Positions 1 to 12,800 of a DNA stretch of 64,000 nucleotides are shown piece after piece. The DNA comes from Fratercula arctica. Lineage: Eukaryota > Chordata > Aves > Charadriiformes > Alcidae. The notes under the pieces were generated by a model. The model was not told the DNA's origin, ran no database searches, and worked only from the letters and a program-made list of their open reading frames with translations. Numbering within the stretch: the stretch's first letter is position 1; each line of letters starts with the position of its first letter. A program made the position numbers and the translations under genes. The DNA lies in assembly GCA_947846985.1 (NCBI GenBank), contig CANTUZ010000005.1:13583861-13647860 (forward strand). Reading direction: 5' to 3'.

Positions 1-3000
1 TTTTTTTTTTTAAGAGTTTTTTTGTCTGTAAGGCTTTGTTTTTTATTAAATAAGCCTTTGAGAAAGTTCTCTTAGCATTGGTACTCCTGGTCACAGCTAT
101 CAGCGTCAGTAAGAACAGAATTGGAGGTGCTGTGCCCAAGTTAAAGCAAGGTTGTAAGTGGGGACTACACCCCGAGGCTCACTCTGTGCAAGGAAAAATT
201 TAACTCCCCTGAAGAAAGGAAAGCACAAGTGTTTGAATTTTAGTGGGAATACCATGACCTTGTACCGAAAGGAGGGAGAACCCCAGTTTGTCCCTAAATT
301 GTGACAGGAGTTCCCTTGCTTTCAGGTTATTCCAGGACTGACAAATATATACCCATGTCTTTATGTCTAGGAAGTTAATAATCTTTCTTCAGGAAAAAAT
401 AGTGACAACTACACTGCCATACAAGGAATGAACAATAATTTACCTGGAGTAACTGATTCATCTATTACCTTAGTCCCTAAAACCTCAGTTACTAAATGGC
501 TGGATATCTGAGATATAATATTAAATTTTGCCAGTGTGGCCTATCTATTTGAATAATACTGCTTTCAAAGGCCTGTTTACTATCGTGATACCAAGAGTTG
601 TTGAGAATTTTTTTAAGCCTGGCTTTTAAAATTTACCATCTTTAGGATGAATTCTTACTGAAGTAAATTGAGGGAGTCAATACTGGTTTTCATAGGAGAA
701 ACCAAACTTTAAAACTGTACCAGGAGTCCAGGCAGGGGAAAAAATCAGTCGTCTTAAAGATCCTTATTGTCTCCATTAGGAGTCACTCCATTTGACTTGC
801 ATTCAGATACCTTTTGGTACACCTGCTTAAGTCCAATAAGTTAATATAGTAGTTTTCCTTTTTTGCCCAAGCTATTCAGCATTCTCTTTGCTTTGCCTCT
901 GTATATTTTCCTGTGTTCAGCTAAGACAGTCAAACTTTAAAACAGCGTACTGCCTTGGGCTGAGAGAACCTCACCAAAACCATTGTCATGCACTGCTTCG
1001 CAATGCAGAAATTTGTTTTTTAACTCCAGCAGCCTTATACGACCGTGGTTGTTTCCCAGCCCTCTGAAACGCAAGGAGGGGAGTGCATGCACCTCCCTGG
1101 GTCGAGGTGGATCCTCCTCACGTACCACAATGGGAGAGACCGCTGAGGTGAGCCACGTCCACTCAGCACGAGCTGGAACTGGGTATCCTGTGGTACTTGA
1201 GGGAGACTGCAGCAACTTCACATTCATATTTCATAGTGTATAATGAGTAGAACAAGAGCGTTTTTTAAAATAGAGTCTTTTTCCTTTTGTTTTTTACTGG
1301 AAAATTAAATGCATTTCAATCAGGTACTTCAGACATTTGTATCTATGAAAGTGAAATAGTAATATTTTTGGCATGGAAAGAATATCAGAAAATTCAGAAA
1401 AGAAAATATGTAGTTATTGCTTGAATGTAGCTTTTAGTGTTCTAATCCCCAGTGGTGCTGTCTCTTGAGCTGGGAGCTGACTGCAGGCATAAGTGTTGCT
1501 ATGACATTGTGCACCCACTGGCTTTACTATCTCTCCAAGGGTGAGTAACTTTGGGGAAACAAGTGTTAATTAGTTGAAGTATGCTTATATGTGATGTTCT
1601 TAACAAATGTTACCAGTTAAGAACAGTACCTATATATTAGAAATACCAGTATTTCAGAATATTGGGTTATATATTGATAACCCAACCAACCAGACAGATG
1701 AACCTATCTAAGTCTGAGTTAATCTGATGCTAAGGATTAAGCAGGATTAAAGGCAGGCCAAGCAGTAACTCTTCCTGTTCAACTTCTCCCATGGAATTTT
1801 ATGAACAGACCAGAATTCAAGAATACACAGTGCTGGGTCTGGGTTCACCTGCAGGATATAGCCCATGGCTACCAAAGAAAAACCCAAAATTACAGTGATA
1901 AACAGAACACACAGGTGGGTCAGAGCAGGTGTGTGTGCCTGTTCATAGCACATCTGAGAGGCAGGCGGGAATGGTCCAAGGCTGGGCTGGAAACCGGGAG
2001 AGCCATGGTTCAAGAAGTGCCTGGGCTGAGGTGATGAGGTGTAGCCAGGCAATAGCAAACCTCCGTGTGGGAGCCATCAGGGGAGTGCTCTGAATGTCAG
2101 CGTTAGGGAGGGGCAAGCAGCAACTCCATAGGTTTAAAGAAACCTGCAATAACAGATGTAGGAACAAGTTAAATTAAAAAAACACAACACCCAAACCACA
2201 ACTGAGTGAAGAGCATCACAAGCTGTGGCATGTGTAGGGGGCCAAGGTGGGTGTGGGTCACTGGACGTGCGTCAGACCAGTGCCTGTGCAACGGCCATTT
2301 CGGTGAACAGAACATGGTGCTTTTGCTAATTGTTGAGCAATTACTGGGCCCACCCAGGATAGTGGGTGCACTCAGTGTTCATGGCTGTAGCTCTGACAAA
2401 AGCCCTGGGTGCAGAGCATCCCCCAGGGCGGTGTGGGGCAGGGGTGGCCAGTCTTGGGCCCCGTGTGGTGGGAGAGGGTTTGGTAAGGTGGCTTCTCAGC
2501 GAGTGGCTGAGCCAGAGCTCAGGGTCTGACTTTGAGGACCATATGTGCCCAGGTAAATGACTGGAGCTAAAAAGCACTGCAAGAGTTAGGATTTTTATTT
2601 TTTTTCTCCCCTGAATTAACTGCATCATCCTTTAAATAATTCAAGGAAGAGAGTGTTTTAGTCCTTCTTGTCCAGGTGAGACCTTCTTCCTGTTGCCCTC
2701 ACACATGCCTACCTACTGCAGGCACACGTGGAGCCACACAGGCAGCAGAACACACGTGAAAACTCCATTCCCCAGCTGGTAGCGACCTCTGCCCCTTCAC
2801 CAGCTGGTGGAGGTGCCCAGGCCTCCCTTGTGCATCTGAATGTCGGACCGTGACTGCTGAGGTGCCCTGCGAGGGAGGCAGCAGGCTGCAGGAGGATGCC
2901 CTCCGTGAGGGAGAAACACCCCGTCCTCCAGCTCTGCTGCCTGCTGCAGGGAGAGGCTGAGCAGAGCCCTTGCCCTCCTTTCCTCCCTCCCGGTGCCAGC

Positions 3001-6000
3001 AGCCCTCACGCCCCTGCCAGCCCCTTCTGCGGGCTCCTGGCACCCTGCGCCCGCAGCGGGAGCACGCCCAGCTACCAGCTCCCCTCATCATGCAGGAGGT
3101 GGTGGATTTTTCGTATGGCTCTCAGTTTGTTTACTTGTCAAAAGCGATTTGTGTGTGTTATGCAATTTATTTTAAGTGAGCTGAAAAATAAAAAGTTAAT
3201 TTATCTTGAAATGAGTAAATTTTAACTATCTAGATTTTTCTGGCTTAGTAACTGAAGACTTTGGTATTCTCTTATATTTCACAGTATGTCTTTTCATTAT
3301 GAACTGAATTTGTGATAAAGTACAGGGTTTAATTTTGATATTAAAAGTATTCTTAGGTAACATATATTGTTAACTTTCTCTGTTTGCCCATAATAATCCA
3401 GTTTATCCAGAGATTACAGAAAAGGTCATCTAAGAGTTACTTTACTGAAACTGGTGATATGAAATGCCAATTTACTAAATCAAGCCATAAATACGTCCTT
3501 CAATTATACTGCTACTTTTTTCCTCTTTCCCAATAATGTAGCTATGTCCTGATTATAGTCCAGTACAAACATTCAAATTCGTTGATCAAATCTACTTCAT
3601 AATTGTGTTGACCCTGATCCTGTAAAGCCTTTGCATTCTTCACATAAAGCTTTGGGCTTTTTTGGTTTTGTTACTCATTTAAACACGGAAGTAATGCTTT
3701 GCAGTCAGTTTATTTTGATATTCTAAAAATGTTAAACAGTGTCCCTGTCAGGGTTAGGCCACAAAGGTTAGTTGCAGAGTCTTGCTTCTGTTGCCATAGC
3801 TGTTTTGTGGTTAAGATATGTATTTGATTTTCCAGAACTCTGATAGTATTCATAATTCTGGAGACAAAAAAAAGTGTGAGTTAATTAAGAGGAAAAATTT
3901 TGATTTATATAATAATGTAATGCAAAACACATAGAGTGAGAAGGCAGGATTGCATTTGAGTATTTTCCAACATTGAAAATGTGGCAGAAACATTGTTCCT
4001 CAAAAGTAAGACACTCTTCCTAAAATACATTATTTACCAGAGACATGGAAGATGTGGGGATTTGTGTTGGTACGGCAGTGATTTTAAACCTCCACCTGTC
4101 TCCCCTAGACCCTAGTAGCCATTAATTTATTCCATGTTCAGTAGGGCTTAGAAAATGCTCAGGGTGTTTAAAATATTATGCAGTTTAAAAACAACTAGGT
4201 AAAAGAAAGTATAATTATTAGGTATAGATAGAATTACAGTAAAAAGTTGGTGAGTGCTTTCCAGGAGGACACACAAGCTCAGACTTGCCTGATCTATTTC
4301 CACCCATGTCTCTTCACAGTCTTTTTTTCAGATTCATTTGGGAACCTTCCTTATCTGTGCATTGCTCAGTAAGGGGTATGCCATCTGCATATTATTGTAA
4401 ATTAGAGGATTCATCCATCTACTATCTTAGATGAGTATGGCTTTCCTGCAGGAATTTGTTAAATTGTATAAATTTAATTCTCATATCCCTTCTGGAATAT
4501 TGAACAAAGCTCATTTTATGACTGCAGGGTTTTAAAGCAGAAGGGGCAGTAAACTAATATAATTAATCATTGTGTCATTGCTACAGAATAATGGACTAAT
4601 TCTCTTCCTAATTTCCAGTTACTTATCATTTTAAATCTCACAGGGAAAGCAGCACTGTAAGGAAATCAACAAGGAACAACCAATTAAAAAAAATGGTTGG
4701 TTTCATCATCTTAAGCAAGTGTAACAGAACTGGGGAAGCTCTCATGATTTATTAGTTGCGTTTGTTCTTTGAGTTTTCACATGCAGTTAGATATTTCACT
4801 GAACTGCTTCACGTGGAAAAAAATAATGAATTTCCCTGTATTGCCATATTTCGTGCATCAAGTTTGCATTTTTAAAAAAACACTCAAGTATACAGAATAA
4901 TGGTATGAAGTTAAAATGAACAAAACAAGCCATCTAAAACTTTTTGTTCATTTTTTTTTTAACATCAGCTGTGAAAAAATTAAAAATTTCTGCAATTACA
5001 GAAATCCAGTCATGATCTGAGACTCTGTCCCAAGACTGTTTCAAATATTTATTTCACAACTGAATTCAACTCTATCATTACAGGTTGGTGAGTATATTCA
5101 TTACCAGCTGATAATTTTAAATGTGTCTACTACCTGTCACTAGTTTTGGTGTGAGACTGTGGGCTCTACTAAATCTTTGCAGGTTCAAGTTTAGACTGGC
5201 ACAATAAAGATGGCCAATATCTCTGATCTCTCCCACTGGGATTGGAATTTGGATGCTTTTACAGAGATTCAAGCCTTTTCTGATAGAGGCAAGGGGAGAA
5301 CATCAAGAAGGTGAAGAGAATGGAAAGGAATGAAGCACTAGGAAAAACTGGTTCAGAGACAGCTAAGGAAGAAGCTGGGGGGAAAAAAGCATCGCTGAAA
5401 AGACTGTCTGGAGCCTGTGAAGATGCAGCTGAGTACTAGAAGAGACGAAGGAAAGGCAGAGTGGGAAAGCAGGAGGGAATAGGAGGTGCTTGATGGGAAC
5501 AGAGAAGCAAGTTTTGGCACGTGTGAGACAAGACTCCATGGGCTGGGTAGGACAGAAGGAGAGGAGGCTAGTAATATCCGACAGGAGTGAATAGAGGAGG
5601 AAGATAAACTGGTCGTTTCTGTTGCTGTACAGAGTTCAGCGTCATTTCTGGCAGCAAGCTGGAAAGCATTTAAAGGCTGAGATTTCAACTAAGAATTCTT
5701 ATTAAGTAGAGGCCCATAACCCTATCTTGAAAGATCAGAAGAAAAACAATAAACAAGGCTGCATTTTTTCCACTGGTTTTCATATAAATACGACTAATTG
5801 AACTGAACCTAGAGGAAGTACTGACTTGAACCATTTTTATTTTCTTGTCTTGAACAGGAATTCAGCATGAACTGTGTTACTTTGAAGTTTTGTTAAACTG
5901 GAATGACTTTAGTAACTGCTGAACCCAAATTAGAACCTAACCAAATAATTAGCATGTTTGACCTTCTACTTAAATGGAATAAATTCAACACCAGTTTTGG

Positions 6001-9000
6001 GCAATACCGTTTTCTGCATTCCTCAGTTCAGTCCCACTTCTCATTTATCCTTCCTGGATTCCTTCCAGCCTCCTGTTTTGAATCAGGTTGTGCTGTAGGT
6101 TGTAGGTGGATGAGTTGGAGAAAACTGGTAGAGTTTGGGCTGTGTGAGTAGCGTTGCTCAGAGTTCTCTTTTTTGGTATTTCTGTATTACTGCTTCCATC
6201 CTTGTGACAAACTTCCTGAAGGGTACAGAGGAACAGCCTACCTGCCTGTCAGACACTAAGGAGAATATTTCCCCATGTTCTGCAGTACTGCTAAGCCAGC
6301 CGTCCTCTGTGCATAATCATCAGAGGAGCACTGCTGTGACAAGCCATTTGGAAAAAAAGTAACAGGGATTGTGTGGGTTTCCATCTAGAACTGATGGAAA
6401 ACCTTTAAAACATTTTGAAGGTGTTTAAAACATTTTAAAGAAAATGCTGGGAAATTCACATAGAAATTCCCATGCAGCAGTTCATGTCAGTCATGTTAGT
6501 AAACTTAAACGCTGTACAAGCAAGCTTTTTGAGTTTGATTTTTATTTTACTCTGTGTGGAGAACATGGTGTCAAGTGCCCATTTTTTATTTTAAGAATAG
6601 TCTTAAAGGCTTGATTGCTCTTTGATCCTAATGTTGTGTTGAAGGTAGTTCAAAGTTATAAGGAGTTATGTATGCTGTATCTTAATGAAATGCTTGTCTG
6701 AAATTGTACTGATAGCCTGCTGTGAAAAAATCAATTTGCCATCAGCAAACTGAATGTACTTGATGCTCAATTTAGTTCACCCAACTATTTCACGTTTTTT
6801 CCCTATAGTAAAACAAAAGGGTCCTGAGAATTAATTACAGCGTTAGCATCTGCTCATGGCAGCTTTGCTGATACACTTAGTAGAATAACATAGTTAAGGC
6901 AGGAGTGAGATGGAGTGTAAAGTCTTTCTCACTACCGTTTCTTATGCAAATGTCTTTTAAAGGACAGGCATCTGTTAATTTCTGTACATACCTTTTGCAG
7001 TAGAGTTGTGTATAAAATCGGAAAATACTGATTGCTTCCAAATAATCTATGTTATGTCACTTTTTCATGGTTTTCGTGGTTTTCCATAAATATTGCTGGC
7101 TGCACAGTGGAGTATTGTTTGTCTGAATGCTGGTAATAACATTTCTTCCTTTAAAGTAAATTCCAAACTTCTTTTGGATCAGTAGATGAATGAGAAGTTT
7201 GCTGAGATTACAGGTTCCTGAGATTCCTGATGTTGAATCTTGTATTAGTGTAATTCCAGCCTGCTGTGCCAAGTACGCTGTGGAGTAACCTTGAATGCTG
7301 GACAAGCATACTTTTGTGTTGTGCAAAATCTCCATGAACAGTTGTGTCTTTATTAACATTAAAAAATGTTAGTGTGTAACATGGCAATCTAAACTGAGGT
7401 TTTATTGTGCTAAATATAGACTGAGCTGCAGCATAAGCTGACAAAATATTGGTAATTTTAGGATTTTGATATTCTATAATTTTGTATTTTAATGCATATT
7501 CAGGTAACTAAATCTCAAGTCACTTGAGCTAGAAGAAGGATCAGGTCCTGCACTTTTTCTCTAGTCCTTTTCTTTTTGCTGAAACATCACAAGCTATGAG
7601 TTACCTTTCTTGGAATGCCTGAGAAAACATGATCTCTGGAACCCAAGAGGTTTTCATTATTTGTAAATTCTCTATAATTGCTGACATGTTGGATTTGAAA
7701 TGTGCTCATGCATATTTTGGAGAAGATCAACTTAGAATTCTGTGGGAGAGTGCCTGAAATTAGTTCTTGTCACGAATGATCATGATGCCAGTAATGGTAG
7801 TAGGGTTAGTCCTGTTTGCACTGGAGAACAATTTCAGTTCATGTAATTGTAATAAAAAAACTAAGTTTGGTGAAGTAAGAACAGGTTAATTATCTTCAGT
7901 AATTTGAAAGTAGAAAATTATGACCAGAACTAGTGGGAATTCTAAATGTTTTTAATATTTGTTCTTCCTTATTTTCTGACAAGCTGCAAGCACAAATGGG
8001 AAAATTGTGTTTGCATGTCTGAAGGTGTAATATACTCTTTAAGCCTTCAGAAAATTTGCATGTGGCCTGTTAGTTGCTTGTGGGTTTTGAATGATAAGTC
8101 ATTATCCAAAGAAATACAAGCCAAGCTTTAATTAGATTAAGCTTTTTCTTCTTGAAGACATTTGAATATACTTTATGAGATCATTTATTAATTTTATTCT
8201 TTTCTATATATATACAACATTATCATTAATGCTTCAGCTTTTATATTGGATACAATTCTTTAAATTAATGTCCATTAGGTTGCCATATACCAAATGCTTT
8301 TAACTTCTTAACTCATAAAAAGATTATTGAAACAGTGCCTGGCACTGGTCAGGTGCAGAGATAATTAATACTGAAGTGAAAAGAAAAATATCTAAATTAT
8401 AGATTTCATACATTAGCAATCTTCTAAAACTGTAGTAACATAGTATGACATTTAACATGCACACCTGTATATCTTGTTTCTTCTATCAACTAAAATTTTA
8501 ACTCAGGGTTGGAAGAGCGTGCCTTTGCTCCCTATTGGCCTAGCAATTGAAAAGCATTTCTGTATTTTGTAGATATGCTTTATTGGAGCATCATATGGTA
8601 TGAAACTTAAACTCTACATGTGTATAACAGTTTTTGAAAGAATGTATGGTTTGCTACTCTTCCAGAGCAAACACATTCTCTAAATAATAACCATTTTGGT
8701 AAATAATTTGAATGATTCCTGAGTATTGTCTAGAAAAACCCTTGAAAGTAAAAGGTTGTCTAATGAAACGGAAACACAAGTAAACTATCGATAACCCAGG
8801 TAATAAAAGAAAAACCTATCTGGACCTCAGAGCTGGGCTGTGGTCAGTCAGAAAAGAACCCATCCTTTTCTGTTTGTCAAAAATGAACTGCAGTTATGCA
8901 AACTGGGAGGTAACAAACAGTCTTAAAACTAAGAAATCACTTTTTCTAAAAACTGCATTAATCGTGCTTCATCCTCAAGTCTAAGAGAGAGTATTGTCAG

Positions 9001-9590
9001 CTAGTTTTGTAGGGAAGTATTACTGAAATTAGCAGTTTACTGAAATCATTGTGCTTTTCTCCCCTGAATTTGAACATATTTAACTGTCAGATGTCATGAA
9101 AACACAGTTTATAACAGAAAGGTCATTTTTGTTATTTAAGCTTCTTAAGCATTTAACATATATGGACTATTACATGTCATTAGCCAAAATATCTGATCTA
9201 TTACATATATAAAATGCCATTGTCCATCAGAAAACAGACTTTCTTATATTATTGTTTTATGAAAATGGCTTAATATCATTAAATGTTCTAACTATTACCT
9301 TTCTTTTCATCATATAAGTAGTTCTAATTGCATACATGAAGAAAGAGTATGTTGAACTTGAAAAAAAAGTCTTCATACTTTGTTGTTCCTTTTTAAAAAT
9401 TATAATTTTGTATCTACTTGTATACAGATCTACTATATCTACTAGAAAGGCCATCTTAATGAGGAAAACAGTCTTACATTTCTTTATAAAAATAAGATGG
9501 GTATTTATTAAAAATTGCAGGTGAAAAGGTTTGTGATCCCTTTAGATATGAATAGATACTCAGGTGAATTGAAAACTAGTCTTTTTTATG
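1..9590. other. AT-rich non-coding DNA, no gene recognised
   Basis: All reading frames are short and none shows a recognisable domain. About 2200-3100 is more GC- and CpG-rich than its surroundings, and the open frames there follow from base composition. Around 3600-3660 there is a faint resemblance to ancient amniote repeats (a 'tgatcctgtaaagcc' motif). The segment is either far-upstream intron of STK33 or intergenic DNA; the sequence does not decide which. Confidence 0.6.
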
Positions 9591-9596
9591 ATTCTT

Positions 9597-9882
9597 GAAT
9601 ATGATAGGACTCGGGGTAACGGTTTCAAGCTGAAGGAGGGTAGATTTAGATTGGATATCAGGAAGAAATTCTTTACTGTGAGGGTGGTGAGATGCTGGCA
9701 CAGGTTGCCCAGAGAAGCTGTGGATGCCCCATCCCTGGAAGTGTTCAAGGCCAGGCTGGATGGGGCTTTGAGCAGCCTGGTCTGGTGGGAGGTGTCCCTG
9801 GCCATGGCAGGGGGGTTGGAACTAGATGAGCTTTAAGGTCCCTTCCAACCCAAACCATTCTGTGACTCTATGATTCTATAAT
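9597..9882 (+). mobile_element. CR1 LINE, 5'-truncated 3' end
   Basis: The + strand encodes the last part of CR1 ORF2: residues RTRGNGFKLKEGRFRLDIRK, then a stretch ending EVFKARLDGALSSLV. This is followed by the standard CR1 3' end with 'ggtcccttccaaccc' and a terminal 'tctatgattctata' tail at 9868-9882. That tail of short ATTCTATG-type repeats instead of poly(A) is diagnostic of avian CR1. The element is only about 285 bp, truncated at its 5' end as most CR1 copies are. The final coding stretch is open but cannot make an active protein, since the reverse transcriptase and endonuclease are absent. Confidence 0.95.
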
Positions 9883-12800
9883 GCCAAGCGAGGTATTTGT
9901 TTTATATGTTGTTTAGCAGTATTGAGGGGAGGGAAAAATAGAAACATGTTTTATCATTCTAGAATTTTTCTGGCACATGATAATTGTTACCTTGAAAATA
10001 GTCATGATACACTTTCACATACACTGTAAAACTTCCAAAACTATTTCTTTCTGTGTTAGATTTGGTCCAGGATTTTGTCTGCAAAAGCTTGTGATCTTCA
10101 TTCCTTGTATGTGAGAAGTAATTATCAGAAAGAAGTACTTTTTTTGAATACTTCAACAAAAAAGAAATAGCAACTTGTATGTAATATCTTCTGTGCTTTC
10201 AATTTCATAAGAAGGAAATCAGTTTAGTAAATTTTTCTCTGATGTGGGAAAAGCATTCTTGATAGCCTAATATTTCATACAGTTGGGAGGAAAAATTGTA
10301 AGTTTTGTACACTGATTACTTTCTCTAGACATTGAAATGTTTTCATCTGGAGAAGCAGCATATTTTGTGTCTAGCATTTTTCATCACAGATGCTAATTAG
10401 CGGTAGCTAACAAATGGTGGTGTTATGCATTAATACTATGAGAAGCATCTGGGAGCTCCAAGAGCAATTGTATCCATCTCTGAGATTGGAGACGCCTGCT
10501 CCCAGAAGTTCTCAGCAAAGTACCAAATGCATAAATGGTATTGAAAATAGCTTATATCTATCATTATAGTAATTTATTTATATATCATTTTAAATATGAA
10601 AAGTGAAAGGAGTAGAAGTCTTAACAGAGAATGGTAGGAAAGGAGATTTTATTTAATAAATAATTTGTTGTTGCAGGAGCACAAGATATTGATTGCTTCC
10701 TTCTTCCTGTGGTCCACTATAGTTGATAGTTTTTGTTAATTTAGTTACTTTCAACAACAGATGCTCTATTTGTCATGGGATTTGAAAAATGTTGTGTGAC
10801 CTATAGGGTATATTTTAGCATGCAGATTAGATTGTTCCGAGGATTTTTTTGAAGTAAGCTTCCTTTGTGTGGTTGCCTGCAACTGCTTGGAACTGAACTT
10901 GATGATTCAGATAGTCCCAGGTATAAGCTCCAATGAAGGTGTGAGAGGACTATTATCTTTACCCATGTTTGATTTCAGTAAAATACAGAATATTTTGCTA
11001 AAAGTATCTCTTATTTAATGTATGTCAGAAATGTTTCTGTAGTTTATTTTTCAAACCATGTCATTGTTGTGGTTGACTCCTTACTACACTTCTTCATTTA
11101 TCTCTGTGGCAAAAAGATTTTTCTTTCAGCTTTGAAGGGCCTTCATTGCTTGTCTTTAGATACATCACATTGTAAGCCTCACCTTCTTTTGTAGTAGTGG
11201 AAGGTTTTCAAGTCCACCTTAAAATACTTTGGGAATTTAACTCATGTATGTAGTTAAAAAAGTAATTCAATAGAGGTCATTCTTTCAAATAGCACTCTCT
11301 CTGTTGACTGTGGCTGGACACATAGGGCAATTGCACACATAACAAAAATCTCCTTTCTTCTATTCTCATATGAGTCCAGCTAATAAATTTGAGAGGTTTT
11401 AGGTTTTTTTATTTTAATAAATGTTCATCAAGTAATAGATTATAAACTCAGACTAAAGTTGTTATTTATGAGGTTACGAGGTAGCTGCTGATTCTTTCAT
11501 GCTCCTGTACATACTACCAAAAGACCAATCAAATAGACTTTTAATTTGTTTGCTTGTTTGCTGCTTTTTGCTGAAACAATATGTGTTTTCATCTGCTTCC
11601 TTATCCAAGGCTGAAAAGTCCTGATTTGAACTTGTCTAATTTCTCACATTTTTAGCATGTAGAAAGGTTATAGGTTTACTTTATGAGGTGATTTATCTTT
11701 TCACCTACTGTTGGCCAACCCATAAGTTTAGAGGGAAGGTAGGACATTATATTAGAACAAATCTTTAATACCATTACAACAGCTGCATATGGTTTATTGG
11801 AGGTTATTTCACTGCCACAGGCCAATGCCTAAGATAATTATTTATGTAAGAGGGGACTTTTTTTCTTGCTTATCTTATTTCACTTATACTATTTTTTTAA
11901 CTATGGAAACAATTTCATATTCATTATACAGCAATCTGTGCAAAATTTCTGAAATAGTTTGTGTTGTTACTGAAAAACTTCTATGGGTCTTCAGATTGGA
12001 GAAGTTTGGAACAAGTGCATTAAGTGTAATGGTAGGCAATCTTTAAGAAGGAACATAGAAAGTTGTATTGGATGGGCAAAGTAAAGTAACTGTAAGAATT
12101 AACTTCTACTCTTGACATTTCTATTCAGTAAATACAATCTTATAACGGCGCATATAATTCACATTCCCCTGTTTGTATTTTTATATTTTGATAGATTTCT
12201 AGTTTTTATGACTGTTCAAATTGCACATTGATGGCAGTATAAAAATGAATGACATTTAATTTAGTATCACTGAGTTTTCATTTTCAAGAGGTCTGAGTAA
12301 AATGCATGAATGTGATATACTCAGGAAGATCCTAGGAACGGTTTGCTGTACCCTTTTCCCCCCTTCCAATATTTGAGAGACAATCTTTGAAATTATATTT
12401 GATATTATGATATTTTTTTTTGCATAAAGGAGTTAGCTTAGCATGTGTTTGTGTGCACGCGACCATGTGTGTTCCTGTGAACTTTTTTATTTAATGTAAA
12501 AGAAAACTTGGTACCTTCCCAGAACATGATAACAAAATATGGAATTAAGGAATACATGCATTTGATTATGGCAGAAAACCAAAACCAAAAGAACAGCGAT
12601 GAAAACAAGACAGCAGGGTTAACATAACTTCTAGAGAGAAAGACATGTTTGGTTTCTTAGCTTTTTCCTCTTCTTTATATAATTACTTTATTTGTGCTCT
12701 TGCATTAAAATCTGTTTTACTGTCATCTAAGAAATCTTTCTGTAATTTACACTTAATTTTTAATTAGTGCTACCCTCAGTGTGTTTTTTACAGACACAAT

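Noticed and set aside
2699..3225. Overlapping open frames in GC-rich DNA on both strands
   Set aside because: They follow from base composition; peptides are low-complexity Pro/Ala/Arg/Ser with no recognisable domain or splice sites.
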